From Brevibacillus brevis (GTDB lineage Bacteria; Bacillota; Bacilli; Brevibacillales; Brevibacillaceae), in NCBI RefSeq assembly GCF_900637055.1, contig NZ_LR134338.1, positions 3,916,001 to 3,980,000 of the forward strand: DNA of 64,000 bases, given 5' to 3'. How positions within the stretch are numbered: the first letter of the stretch is position 1; every line of letters starts with the position of its first letter. Shown here piece by piece: positions 9,138 to 17,997 of the stretch. Both the position numbers and the translations under genes were made by a program. The notes below the pieces were generated by a model. It was not told the origin of the DNA. It ran no database searches and saw nothing but the letters and a program-made list of their open reading frames with translations.

Positions 9138-9170
9138 CTTCACATTTCATGAAGCGGAACTTCTTTTCCA

Positions 9171-10703
9171 TTAGGAGTCCCGAAATTTTGCTTCCTGACG
9201 TTTAATGTCTTCCTCCGAATTTCCCAGCGCAGCTTGCGGGCCCTTGAAATGCTTCCGGTAATAAGCCAAATCCATGATCAGAAGCACCAAAAACATGGCA
9301 ATCAAGGCATACCCAGCAGTTTGATTGGGTGGAATCACCATCATGATCGAGATGAAGACGATCCAAATCAGACTCAACACGTTGATGGGTTTACTCCAGT
9401 TCCCTAAATGCCATGGACCGTAATGTTTCCGCTGAAATAGTCCTCGCGACTCTGCCCGGAGCTTGAGATACAAGGGAATCCCGTAGGCGACATATAGCCC
9501 AACGACACTTACCGCTGTAAGAAATGCCAAAGTGGTATACGACGTATTAGGATTGATGCTTTTCACGATGTAATCGAACAAGGCAAGCGCAAAAGAAAGA
9601 ATGATAACCAGCCAAATTGCTTTTGCCGGCGTTCTGTACTTGGTCGATATTTCTGCCCATTGGTGGCTCCACGGCATTCCTTTGTCACGTGAAACCGCAT
9701 ACAACATTCGCGAAAAGGAAGTAATCGACGCCAAGCCACAGAACCACATCGCAAAGGTGACCAGCCACAGCACAACCGAACCAAATGTGCCGCCTAATGC
9801 CTCGCTAATCACATAAATAAATGCATTTTCCGCTTCACTCGCAGCCGCTGCGTTTTTGATGGATAAGGTGACAAAAGCAAGCATGATAAATCCAAAAATA
9901 AAGGAAAAGGCCACGGACGTATAAATCCCCCAAGCAGCACGAACCCGCGGGTTAATGGTTTCTTCAATCGTATGCGCCGATGCGTCGTAGCCAGTAAACG
10001 TCCACTGGGCTTGTAACAACCCAATTAAAAAAGCAATTGCGTACGGTTTGTCTGAAAAGGTTTGACCAACTTGAAAGAGGTAATCAAGCGGTTGCAAATC
10101 ATGACGGGAGAAAAAGACGAGGCTTCCGACGAGTATGACGACGACGCCAATATGATACCAAGCGGAGAAGTCATTTAACCGGGCAACGAGTCGAATTCCA
10201 ATGTGGTTAAACGTACCGTGCAAAAGGAGCGTGATCCCGAACAGGATTAACGTGGTCGTTTCTGTTGAGGTATAGCCAAACGCGCTCGCGAGCAGCGGAT
10301 CTGCAAACAAAGAGAACGAATAGTCAATGCCTGCGACAATCCCGATCTGGCCTATGAGATTGATCCACGCTGTGTACCAGCCCCACCGTTTGCTTCCTAA
10401 AATAGCTGCCCAGTGATACAAGGCTCCGGCTGTAGGGATCGCAGATGCGAGTTCAGACATCGATGCTGCAATCAGGATGACGAATAACGCTACCAAGGTC
10501 CATCCGAAGCCCATCATGCCAGACCCGCCATACAGTAATCCGTGCCCGTACAAGGATACCGCACCAGTCAAAATAGAGATAATCGAAAATGAGATCGCAA
10601 AGTTCGAAAAGCCACCCATATCCCTCAGTAATTCCTGCGCATAACCAAACTTGTTCAGGTCTCTCTTGTCCTCGAGTAATTGCTGTTCTTTTTCCTGCCG
10701 CAC
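9171..10703 (-). CDS. APC-family amino acid permease
   Basis: A 510-residue secondary transporter of the amino acid-polyamine-organocation superfamily with twelve predicted helices. The N-terminus DLNKFGYAQELLRDMGGFSNFAISFSIISILTG carries the GFSNFAISFSIISI helix-1 signature seen in GABA/choline-type permeases. LMGQ-like and GYDASAHTIEET (helix 6) segments follow. The open frame runs further upstream, but that part overlaps a small gene. The GTG at 10703 has GGGAGGGA seven bases before it and starts four bases after the small gene's stop, so it is chosen. Substrate: probably an amino acid or amine, not determinable. Confidence 0.88.
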   Translation of the reverse strand: MRQEKEQQLLEDKRDLNKFGYAQELLRDMGGFSNFAISFSIISILTGAVSLYGHGLLYGGSGMMGFGWTLVALFVILIAASMSELASAIPTAGALYHWAAILGSKRWGWYTAWINLIGQIGIVAGIDYSFSLFADPLLASAFGYTSTETTTLILFGITLLLHGTFNHIGIRLVARLNDFSAWYHIGVVVILVGSLVFFSRHDLQPLDYLFQVGQTFSDKPYAIAFLIGLLQAQWTFTGYDASAHTIEETINPRVRAAWGIYTSVAFSFIFGFIMLAFVTLSIKNAAAASEAENAFIYVISEALGGTFGSVVLWLVTFAMWFCGLASITSFSRMLYAVSRDKGMPWSHQWAEISTKYRTPAKAIWLVIILSFALALFDYIVKSINPNTSYTTLAFLTAVSVVGLYVAYGIPLYLKLRAESRGLFQRKHYGPWHLGNWSKPINVLSLIWIVFISIMMVIPPNQTAGYALIAMFLVLLIMDLAYYRKHFKGPQAALGNSEEDIKRQEAKFRDS

Positions 10704-10707
10704 TTTA

Positions 10708-10857
10708 TTATCCCTCCCTTCCCTTCTCAGCTTGGGAACCGATAAAGCTCTCATGCGCGCTTTCATCAAATTGCCGGACGCTTTCGTTTGCCCGATACCC
10801 GATGGCAATCGCAACTCCAATGGTAAACAGCAATAAGATGACACCTAGAGCCAGCAT
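10708..10857 (-). CDS. 49-aa small membrane protein, probable permease accessory subunit
   Basis: A 49-codon gene starting MLALGVILLLFTIGVAIAIG, then YRANESVRQFDES and a polar tail ending EKGREG. It has one membrane helix (about residues 2-20) and a short cytoplasmic tail. An excellent AAAGGAGGGGG lies three to four bases upstream of its ATG, and tandem TAA stops end only four bases before the permease GTG. Tiny one-helix subunits occur beside several cation-coupled amino acid transporters (for example MetS of MetPS, and the symporter small accessory proteins), so the same role is inferred here. Confidence 0.75.
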   Translation of the reverse strand: MLALGVILLLFTIGVAIAIGYRANESVRQFDESAHESFIGSQAEKGREG

Positions 10858-10967
10858 TCTCCCCCTCCTTTCGTCCTAGATGCAATTCCTTGACAAGATA
10901 GCAGGAATAGTACATTTTACGTGCCAATTTGACAGCTATACCACATCATTTGGCTGGCAAATGCAAA

Positions 10968-11000
10968 ACAAAAGAGCAACTCACGAGAGCTGCTCCTCTT
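10968..11000 (-). terminator. Terminator of the MHYT-GGDEF-EAL gene
   Basis: On the minus strand GAGCAGCT and AGTTGCTC form a stem, followed by TTTTGTTTT, just past the stop codon at 11003. Confidence 0.75.
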
Positions 11001-11002
11001 GT

Positions 11003-13420
11003 TTAACTAGCGCCTTTTTGGGCCTGCAAATAGAACGCTACATCTTCACTCGGTAACGGTCTGCTGAATAAATAGCCTTGAACTTCTTCACACAGATGCT
11101 CCTGCAAAAATGCAAGCTCCTCCTTTGTCTCTACCCCTTCCGCAATCACATGCAGTTGCAAATGATGCGCCATGGAAATAATCGTGGACACGATGGCCTG
11201 ATTGGAAGGCTGTTCGATCATGTCGCGCACAAACGAGCGATCTATTTTCAAACGATTCAGCGGAAATTCTTTCAGATAATAGAGAGAACTGTAGCCCGTT
11301 CCAAAATCGTCAATCGCAACATGCACCCCTAATCGCTTCAGTTCCTTAAGTGCCTGTGTGGCGCGTTGGACGTCGATCATGCTGCTTTCTGTAATTTCTA
11401 GCTCCAAGTATTCCGGTGCCAACCCTGTCTGGTCCAGAATCTCAGCGACCATCTGGGTAAAGTCTTGTTTGAGGAATTGACGCGCAGAAAGATTAACGGC
11501 CACCCGAAGCGGCTTGAGTCCTTGTTCTTGCCATTGCTTGTTCTGTTTGCAGGCCGTCCGCAGCACCCACTCTCCAATCGGTACGATTAACCCGGTTTCT
11601 TCTGCTACAGAGATGAACTGGTCTGGCAAAAGCAAGCCTCGTTCAGGATGATTCCAACGAATCAACGCTTCTACACCAACAATTGCGCCTGATTTGGCAC
11701 TTACCTGTGGCTGGTAATGCAATAAAAATTCTTGCCTGGCCAAAGCGCGATTCAATTCATTTTGAATATTCATTTTGTCATTCACTGCTTGCTCCAGATT
11801 CGGTACATACAGGTGGAAACTGTTCTTCCCTTTGTCTTTGGCTGCATACATCGCCGCATCTGCGTTACGCATCAAGACACTTCTGTCTTGCCCATCCGCT
11901 GGATAGCGAGAAATCCCGATACTCGTCGTTATGTACAGCTCTTGCCCGTGGATAAAAAAGGCCTGTTCAATACTATGGTTGATTTCATTCGCCATAGAAA
12001 ATACTTCTTTTTCCGTGACATCCGTAAGAATCACCATGAATTCGTCTCCGCCAAGCCTGCTCACCGATCCTTTTTCACCCACACAATCCTGCAAACGCAA
12101 GGAAGCTTCCTGAAGTAATAGGTCACCAAAATCATGCCCCAAGGAATCGTTTACCAGTTTGAAATGGTCGAGATCCAGAAACAGTACGTAAACTTGCTGA
12201 TCCGTTCTCTGTGCCTCCATGATCACCTGATCCAGTTGCTGTTCGACAAAACGGCGATTCGGCAAACCAGTCAACGAATCGTGAAAAGCGAGATAATTGA
12301 TTTTTGCCTCGTATTCTTTCTTATTGGTAATGTCTCGTACAATCACAAATACGCCCGTAATCTGCTGATCGACAAATACGGGGGTATGGGTCATATTCAA
12401 ATGAAGCTGACGCCCCTCGCTCGTGGTCAAGGTAATCTCGTAGTTGCGCGCCTCACCTTGCACTGCATTTATAAAATGTGTCGATATGAGCTCGGCATCT
12501 CTAGAAGTACACATCGCCATTAACTTTTCGAGAGGCAAGCTCTGCTCCTTTGTCAATCGCATCGCCGCAGGATTCATGACGCTTTGGCTACCATCGATCG
12601 AGTAAAAGATCACCCCATCGTAATTGTGCTCAAATAGCGATTTATAGCGTTGATCACTTTCCAGCACGCGCAAGGTCTTCCCTGCGAATTGCTTGTCCAC
12701 GTAGACAGAAGCCAAGGTCACGACCAGAATCAACACGATCACAATACCAATCATGGTAGCGATCAGCCCCGAGTCATCATCCGAGATCACTGCGATTGTC
12801 AGGTGCTCGTGAGCGACGAATGTGATGGCGTACATACCGGTGTAATGCATACCGGTAATGGCTGCCCCCATCAACAGCCCTGCAAAAATTTTACGCCAGA
12901 GACCTTTTACTGGATCCACCGAACGCAATTGAAACGTAAGAATCAACGCAACCATTGAAACCAGGATGGCAACGAAAATGGATACGGTAAACCATAGCCA
13001 ATCGTACAGAATATTGGCGTTCATCATCATCGCTGCCATTCCTGTATAATGCATTCCAGCGATACCAGACCCAATAACAACCGATCCTGTTATTACCCTT
13101 GTTTTGGACATGGATTGCTCGCTTACAATCCATAATGTAAGCGCTGATGATAGAACGGCCAAAACAATCGAGAAAAATACAATCAGGTTATCATAATGGA
13201 CGTCAATCGGCAGATGCAAGGCAAGCATGGCAACAAAATGCATAGCCCAAATACCCAGCCCCATGGAGACGGCTCCAGCACATAACCAAAACACACGTCC
13301 CCTGCCTTTTGCATAATGGAGACGTGCGCCCAGATCTAATGCTGTGTATGACGCCATTGCTGAAATAAAATAGGAGAGAAAAACCAGAGTCATACTATAG
13401 GATTGGTCAAGACTATTCAT
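11003..13420 (-). CDS. MHYT-PAS-GGDEF-EAL cyclic-di-GMP signalling protein
   Basis: An 805-residue membrane protein. Residues about 10-215 form the MHYT sensor: three paired helices with the motifs WAMHFVAML, GMHYTGMAAMM and GMHYTGMYAI, thought to bind copper or sense O2, CO or NO. A PAS domain follows (about 255-370), then a diguanylate cyclase with an intact SRLGGDEF, and an EAL phosphodiesterase with EALIRW, NLSARQF, EITES, IDDFGTGYSSL, KIDRSF and IAEGVET. Both catalytic sites look intact; no RxxD inhibitory site precedes GGDEF. The ATG at 13420 follows AAGGAG; the earlier ATG overlaps that site. It is divergent from uvsE. Confidence 0.93.
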   Translation of the reverse strand: MNSLDQSYSMTLVFLSYFISAMASYTALDLGARLHYAKGRGRVFWLCAGAVSMGLGIWAMHFVAMLALHLPIDVHYDNLIVFFSIVLAVLSSALTLWIVSEQSMSKTRVITGSVVIGSGIAGMHYTGMAAMMMNANILYDWLWFTVSIFVAILVSMVALILTFQLRSVDPVKGLWRKIFAGLLMGAAITGMHYTGMYAITFVAHEHLTIAVISDDDSGLIATMIGIVIVLILVVTLASVYVDKQFAGKTLRVLESDQRYKSLFEHNYDGVIFYSIDGSQSVMNPAAMRLTKEQSLPLEKLMAMCTSRDAELISTHFINAVQGEARNYEITLTTSEGRQLHLNMTHTPVFVDQQITGVFVIVRDITNKKEYEAKINYLAFHDSLTGLPNRRFVEQQLDQVIMEAQRTDQQVYVLFLDLDHFKLVNDSLGHDFGDLLLQEASLRLQDCVGEKGSVSRLGGDEFMVILTDVTEKEVFSMANEINHSIEQAFFIHGQELYITTSIGISRYPADGQDRSVLMRNADAAMYAAKDKGKNSFHLYVPNLEQAVNDKMNIQNELNRALARQEFLLHYQPQVSAKSGAIVGVEALIRWNHPERGLLLPDQFISVAEETGLIVPIGEWVLRTACKQNKQWQEQGLKPLRVAVNLSARQFLKQDFTQMVAEILDQTGLAPEYLELEITESSMIDVQRATQALKELKRLGVHVAIDDFGTGYSSLYYLKEFPLNRLKIDRSFVRDMIEQPSNQAIVSTIISMAHHLQLHVIAEGVETKEELAFLQEHLCEEVQGYLFSRPLPSEDVAFYLQAQKGAS

Positions 13421-13609
13421 TGCATTCTCCTTCAAAAACCTCTACCGAAGTCTACTCACGAGGAACGTCCGCGCTTTCACGGAAAGGTTGTAGGCGTGCC
13501 TGTGACATTCTCCCATCTTATCCGTTTTATAATTCCCTGGCAAGAAGCCGCGACGTTCCCGTTTTGGAGATACTACAAAGGAATGCTGCTGCAAAGGAGG
13601 GGGATTTCC

Positions 13610-14536
13610 TTGATCCGTATGGGCTATGCCTGCATCAGTGTAAAGACGAAAAACAATCCAAACAAAAAAACGACAGTTGCCCAAGTAAATAAATTAGACC
13701 CACAAGCCCGATTAAAAAAACTGCGGCAAGTTATGCAGGTAAACTTTTTCAATTTAATGGATTTGCTTGCTTATAATGTTGAAAACAACATCTTTTTGTA
13801 TCGACTTCCTTCCGAATTTGTTCCGCTTGCTACTCATCCAGTAGCAGCTGAATGGGATTGGGCAAAAGAATTCGCATGGGACTTCCAAAAGGCAGGGAAT
13901 TATATCCGCAATCATGGTATTCGTTTGACAGCTCATCCCGGACATTACAGTATATTGAACAGCGACAAGCCTTCTGTGCTGGAATCGACGATTGCCGATT
14001 TTTCCTACCATGCAAAAGTGTTTGATTTACTGGGACTCGACGACAATTCCGTCCTGGTGACTCATGTGGGAGGGGTATACGAAGACAAAGCCTCTTCTCT
14101 CGATCGTTTTGCATCCAACTTCGAGCGGCTTCCCGAAAACGTCAAGCGACGTTTAGTCGTGGAAAACGATGACACGTCTTTTACCATGCGCGAGGTACTG
14201 GAGCTGTGCGAACGGATCGGTGTGCCGATGGTGCTCGATATTCACCACCACAACTGCCATTCTGATGGCGAGGATTGGACGGAATACCTTCCACGCATTA
14301 TTCAAACCTGGGGAGAGCGAACACCAAAGATGCATATGTCCTCACCTAAGTCAGCGAATGACTTTCGGGCTCATGCAGACGATATTGACCCAGAAGCGTT
14401 CCTTACATTTGTCAGTGCGCTTGCGGATTACAATGTGGACATCATATTGGAATGCAAAAACAAAGATGATGCTCTATTTACTTTAAGACGCGAGTTAAAG
14501 AAAAAAGGAGTCGCTGTTGAAGCATTTACGAAATGA
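13610..14536 (+). CDS. uvsE: UV DNA damage endonuclease UvsE
   Basis: A 308-residue TIM-barrel endonuclease that nicks 5' of UV photoproducts, starting alternative excision repair. Family landmarks are MGYACISVK at the N-terminus, LTAHPGHYSILNS, LVTHVGGVYEDK, LVVENDD, PMVLDIHHHNCH, KMHMSSPK and IILECKNKD; these supply the His, Glu and Asp metal ligands. The frame is open 69 codons further upstream, but AAAGGAGGGGG six bases before the TTG at 13610 sets the start (LIRMGYA); the ATG nine bases later is the alternative. It belongs with splB (25 kb) as spore/UV repair capacity. Confidence 0.93.
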   Translation: MIRMGYACISVKTKNNPNKKTTVAQVNKLDPQARLKKLRQVMQVNFFNLMDLLAYNVENNIFLYRLPSEFVPLATHPVAAEWDWAKEFAWDFQKAGNYIRNHGIRLTAHPGHYSILNSDKPSVLESTIADFSYHAKVFDLLGLDDNSVLVTHVGGVYEDKASSLDRFASNFERLPENVKRRLVVENDDTSFTMREVLELCERIGVPMVLDIHHHNCHSDGEDWTEYLPRIIQTWGERTPKMHMSSPKSANDFRAHADDIDPEAFLTFVSALADYNVDIILECKNKDDALFTLRRELKKKGVAVEAFTK

Positions 14537-14542
14537 GTATGA

Positions 14543-14573
14543 AAAGGACGCCGCTTAATTAGCTGGCGTCCTT
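14543..14573 (-). terminator. Hairpin between uvsE and the repeat protein gene
   Basis: AAGGACGCC and GGCGTCCTT form a perfect 9-bp stem. The T run is better on the minus strand (CCTTTTCAT), so it mainly serves the repeat-protein gene but may also stop uvsE transcripts. Confidence 0.65.
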
Positions 14574-14584
14574 CCTCATGCGTT

Positions 14585-15601
14585 TCAAAATGAACATCCG
14601 CAGTCACACCCACGCCCTCGTCTATGACCCCGTCTATGTCGATAAGTGTATCCGGAGGAAGAACTACTGCCACCCGAAGATGATGAACCTCTCCCAAAGG
14701 AACTGCTACCGTCATTCCATAATTGGCAACGGTCATGATAATGATGCATTCTCCGTTCATGATGCTTGAAATGTCTGCGGTATTCCATGTATTTGCGGCG
14801 ATTTTCACGATGCTCATCGCACTTGTGGCGGAAGTACTGCATCCGGTCCATATGGAACTGGAATTTGAACAGGTACAGCTCCAGTTCCCTTCCAATGTTC
14901 TCATTCGGTCGCGCATTCGGCCTGACATTTGGTCTGATATTTGGCCTGATATTCGGTCTTAGATTTGGCATCATGTTTGGACTTTCATTCGGCCGCACTT
15001 TTGGTCTTACATTTGGTCTTACATTCGGTCCGACATTTGGCCTCATATTTGGACTTTCGTTTGGTCTTACGTTCGGTCTAACATTCGGTCTCATGTTTGG
15101 ACTCTCATTTGGCCGCACGTTTGGTCTGACATTGGGTCTTACATTTGGCCTCAAGTTCGGGCTCTCATTTGGCCTTACATTTGGTGAAGCGTTAGGCATA
15201 GGGTTTGCTGGCATCCGGTTCGGTGGCATTGGCATTGGATTCGACGGCATGAGATTGGGTGGGATTGGATTCGCTGGCATCCGATTTGGCGGCATTACGT
15301 TTGGCACGTTCGGGTTAGCCAGATTGGGAGCAGGCATGATCGGTTTTTGCGGCATTGGGCGCGCAGGAATGGAATGATTCGGATTGATTGGACTTTCCGA
15401 CCTGGGCTTTTCAGGAGAAGGCTTCATAGGTGACGGCATCGATGGAGACGGCAATGGCATCGCTGAAGAAGGCGGCTTCGGCATTTCTTTAGGACGCCTT
15501 GGGAGTGCGGTAGGCATAGGCGGCATCTTACGTCGCTTTTCCACGGATCTACACGTCCTTTCGGATGAAATAACACAGTACATGGTATGACATTTATCCA
15601 A
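14585..15601 (-). CDS. Pro/Asn-rich repeat protein, probable spore coat or surface protein
   Basis: A 338-residue low-complexity protein. Residues about 25-100 are Pro/Met/Ser-rich. From about 100 to 235 it repeats a tetrapeptide around R-P-N-V (variants ESPN, NMRP, NIRP), written by a 12-bp DNA repeat. Next is a basic helix-like block rich in Arg, His, Tyr and Met with two Cys (FHMDRMQYFRHKC, HHERRMHHYHDRC), then Ser/Gly runs and the tail RGRGCDCGCSF. Such composition is typical of cross-linked spore-coat or crust proteins, but I cannot name a homologue. The start is uncertain: TTG at 15601 has no clear ribosome-binding site, while a GTG at 15544 has AAAGGA eleven bases upstream. Confidence 0.7.
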   Translation of the reverse strand: MDKCHTMYCVISSERTCRSVEKRRKMPPMPTALPRRPKEMPKPPSSAMPLPSPSMPSPMKPSPEKPRSESPINPNHSIPARPMPQKPIMPAPNLANPNVPNVMPPNRMPANPIPPNLMPSNPMPMPPNRMPANPMPNASPNVRPNESPNLRPNVRPNVRPNVRPNESPNMRPNVRPNVRPNESPNMRPNVGPNVRPNVRPKVRPNESPNMMPNLRPNIRPNIRPNVRPNARPNENIGRELELYLFKFQFHMDRMQYFRHKCDEHRENRRKYMEYRRHFKHHERRMHHYHDRCQLWNDGSSSFGRGSSSSGGSSSSSGYTYRHRRGHRRGRGCDCGCSF

Positions 15602-15686
15602 CTCGAGAGACGACTCTCGCCCAGTTTGAAAAAATGGACTAAGCCCTTTTTTTCCTCTCTAGGGAAGCCGCCGTGACAAGATCATC

Positions 15687-15714
15687 TTGACTGCACGTAG
15701 GCATTTGATACAAT
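15687..15714 (+). promoter_or_regulatory. Sigma-A promoter for the hutH leader
   Basis: TTGACT (15687-15692), a 16-base spacer, then TACAAT (15709-15714). Transcription would start near 15721, giving a leader of about 180 bases before hutH. Confidence 0.75.
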
Positions 15715-15826
15715 GATAGCAATAGATAAAATAATCAGACAGTTGCACATGAACGAAAGTGAGGAAGAACGTATGCCGCGACGAATGCAGGCTTACACGT
15801 TTTCATCCAATCACATACATGCTCTC

Positions 15827-15870
15827 GAGCGAGGGGTTAGGATATCATATCCTAACCCCTCGCTCTTTTC
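15827..15870 (+). promoter_or_regulatory. Long perfect inverted repeat / terminator-like structure in the hutH leader
   Basis: A 19-bp perfect inverted repeat (15827-15845 against 15847-15865, arms beginning GAGCGAGGGGTTAGGATAT) followed by TTTTC. It lies between the promoter and the hutH ribosome-binding site, with no complete gene upstream for it to terminate, so it most likely acts as a transcription attenuator, antiterminator target or operator. In Bacillus subtilis hut is controlled by HutP-dependent antitermination at a leader terminator; that is the nearest known precedent. Confidence 0.65.
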
Positions 15871-15902
15871 GTTCTCTGCTCTGCTAAAGGAGGAAATTAC
15901 AG

Positions 15903-17417
15903 ATGAATCAGCAAGCAAACGTTGTAAAAGTAGATGGGGATCAACTGCGTATTGAAGATGTTGTTTCCATTGCAAGAAGAGCCACACACATCCAATTGAC
16001 CGAAGAAGCATTGAATCGTGTTCGTGCTTCACGTGCCATGGTAGAGAAAATGGTATCGCAGCAGGAAGTCGTATACGGAATCACCACTGGCTTCGGAAAA
16101 TTCTCTGATGTCATGATCCACGATGAAGACGTAAGCAAGCTGCAAGAAAATTTGATTATGAGTCATGCTTGCGGGATGGGAGACCCTTATGCCGATGAAG
16201 TTGTCCGTGCAATGATGGCTTTGCGCATTAATGCATTGGCAAAGGGGTATTCGGGCATTCGGGAAGAAACATTGCTTCAGCTTGTAGAACTATGCAATCG
16301 AGGGGTTCATCCGATTATTCCTCAACAAGGATCCCTTGGTGCCAGTGGCGACCTAGCCCCTCTCGCTCATATGGTACTGGTCATGCTCGGCAAAGGTGAA
16401 GCGCTCGTCAATGGCAAGCGGCTATCCGGCAAAGAAGCACTGAGTGAAGTGGGTCTTTCTCCAATTCGACTGGAGGCAAAAGAAGGTCTGGCTCTGATTA
16501 ACGGTACACAGGCGATGACTGCACAGCTTTGCCTCGCTTTGTATGATTCGCGAGTTCTGCTTGAAAGCGCTGAATTGATTGCGGCGATGACGATTGAAGC
16601 GCTGCGTGGAATTCCAAAAGCGTTTGATCCCCAGCTTCATCTCGTCCGCCCGCATCCAGGACAGCAGGAATCAGCAAAGCGCTTGCTCCAGCACTTATCC
16701 GGCAGCAAGCGAACGACTGCGCAGGGTGAGCTACGTGTCCAAGATCCTTACAGCCTTCGTTGCCTCCCGCAAGTGCACGGTGCAACTCGTGATACGCTGG
16801 AGTATGTATGGACCACAGTGACTCGTGAATGCAATAGCGTCACCGATAACCCTATCCTTTTTACAGAAACAGGCGATGTCATCTCCGGCGGGAATTTCCA
16901 TGGTCAGCCAATGGCATTCGCAGCTGATTTTCTTGCCATTGCCATCGCCGAGCTGGCAAATATTTCCGAAAGACGCACCGAACGTCTCGTCAATCCACAG
17001 CTAAGTGGGCTTCCCGGATTCTTAACCGAAAATGGCGGGCTCCATTCTGGATTTATGATCACGCAATATGTAGCCGCTTCCATTGTTTCTGAAAACAAAG
17101 TGCTCTGCCATCCCGCATCGGTCGATTCGATTCCATCATCTGCCAATCAGGAGGACCATGTCAGCATGGGAACGACTTCTGCTCGCAAGCTTCGCACGAT
17201 CGTATCGAATGTCACCAAGGTGCTTGCCATTGAATATTTGGCAGCAGCACAAGCTATCGATTTTGGTTCGGGAGATCTCGGGACCGGCACAGCGAGAGCC
17301 TATCAGCAATTGCGCCGAGTGATTCCCCGCCTGCATGAAGACCGCGAAATGCATCCTGATCTCGTAAAGGCTGAAGAGCTGATCCAGCAAGGGACACTCG
17401 CGTTTGTCACGGAATAA
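15903..17417 (+). CDS. hutH: Histidine ammonia-lyase
   Basis: A 504-residue enzyme that converts L-histidine to urocanate plus ammonia, the first step of histidine degradation. The self-forming MIO cofactor triad Ala-Ser-Gly is present in GSLGASGDLAPLAH (about residue 145). Other conserved blocks are YGITTGFG, QENLIMSH, NGTQAM, QDPYSLRC, NSVTDNP, GGNFHGQP and the Glu in SSANQEDHVSMG. AAAGGAGG precedes the ATG. hutU, hutI and hutG do not follow, so the rest of the pathway must be encoded elsewhere. The leader contains a strong hairpin. Confidence 0.96.
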   Translation: MNQQANVVKVDGDQLRIEDVVSIARRATHIQLTEEALNRVRASRAMVEKMVSQQEVVYGITTGFGKFSDVMIHDEDVSKLQENLIMSHACGMGDPYADEVVRAMMALRINALAKGYSGIREETLLQLVELCNRGVHPIIPQQGSLGASGDLAPLAHMVLVMLGKGEALVNGKRLSGKEALSEVGLSPIRLEAKEGLALINGTQAMTAQLCLALYDSRVLLESAELIAAMTIEALRGIPKAFDPQLHLVRPHPGQQESAKRLLQHLSGSKRTTAQGELRVQDPYSLRCLPQVHGATRDTLEYVWTTVTRECNSVTDNPILFTETGDVISGGNFHGQPMAFAADFLAIAIAELANISERRTERLVNPQLSGLPGFLTENGGLHSGFMITQYVAASIVSENKVLCHPASVDSIPSSANQEDHVSMGTTSARKLRTIVSNVTKVLAIEYLAAAQAIDFGSGDLGTGTARAYQQLRRVIPRLHEDREMHPDLVKAEELIQQGTLAFVTE

Positions 17418-17511
17418 TCGTTCGTGTATAGGAACCATTGTCTTTCTCTGCTATGATGGAGCTAAGGATAAGCATGTAGACCAAACCACTTGACGTATGG
17501 AGGGCTGTCTC

Positions 17512-17937
17512 ATGAAAGCAGGCAGAGAACTGGACCATCCTGACTACCTGTTGCTGTTTGATGGGGTTTGTCATCTGTGCCACGGTGCTGTGCAGTTTAT
17601 TTTGAAGCGTGATCCGCATGGGCACATTCACTTTGCTTCCTTGCAATCACAGAGAGCACAGGAAATTTTGTCTCATTACAGCTATCAGGAAAAAGACATG
17701 TCCTCCGTGGTTTTTATTGCCAACGGACAGCTATATACAAAGTCTGATGCGATCTTGCACGTTGGCCGCAAGCTTCAAGGTGTATGGCCTCTGTTGTCAA
17801 ACGCAGCTCGGCTCATCCCTAGACCTATCCGCGATCCGATTTATGATTGGGTGGCGAGAAATCGTTATCGGTGGATGGGCAAAGCAGAACAATGCATGCT
17901 TCCTACCCCGCAGATCAGATCCCGCTTTTTAGATTAA
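17512..17937 (+). CDS. DCC-family thiol-disulfide oxidoreductase-like protein
   Basis: A 141-residue protein of the DCC (DUF393) family, named for the motif DxxCxxC seen here as FDGVCHLCHG at residues about 18-27. It also has the later SDAILHVGRKL and YDWVARNRYRWMG segments typical of the family. The thioredoxin-like fold suggests disulfide or redox chemistry, but no member's substrate is well established. The ATG at 17512 follows GGAGGG by seven bases; an earlier in-frame ATG overlaps this site. It lies downstream of hutH but 94 bases away, so co-transcription is possible, not shown. Confidence 0.85.
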   Translation: MKAGRELDHPDYLLLFDGVCHLCHGAVQFILKRDPHGHIHFASLQSQRAQEILSHYSYQEKDMSSVVFIANGQLYTKSDAILHVGRKLQGVWPLLSNAARLIPRPIRDPIYDWVARNRYRWMGKAEQCMLPTPQIRSRFLD

Positions 17938-17984
17938 AAGAAAAAGGAGAAGCCGCTATCCTATCGCGACTCCTCCTTTTTTAT
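17938..17984. terminator. Bidirectional terminator between the DCC gene and the alpha-CTD-like gene
   Basis: AAAAAGGAG...CTCCTCCTTTTTT hairpin with an A run on one side and a T run on the other, lying between convergent genes. Confidence 0.8.
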
Positions 17985-17997
17985 TTGCTATGCCCAA

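Noticed and set aside
14766..15377. Open frame of 203 codons with FGLT-type repeats on the plus strand
   Set aside because: It is the reverse reading of the Pro/Asn repeat gene. The 12-bp repeat keeps all frames open by chance, and there is no ribosome-binding site.
15774..15955. A possible leader peptide (MPRRMQAYTFSSNHIHALERG) in front of hutH
   Set aside because: A GAGGAAGA sequence precedes its ATG, but it has only two His codons (no His run as in classical attenuation), and it would read through the stem into hutH. I keep only the stem as a regulatory feature.
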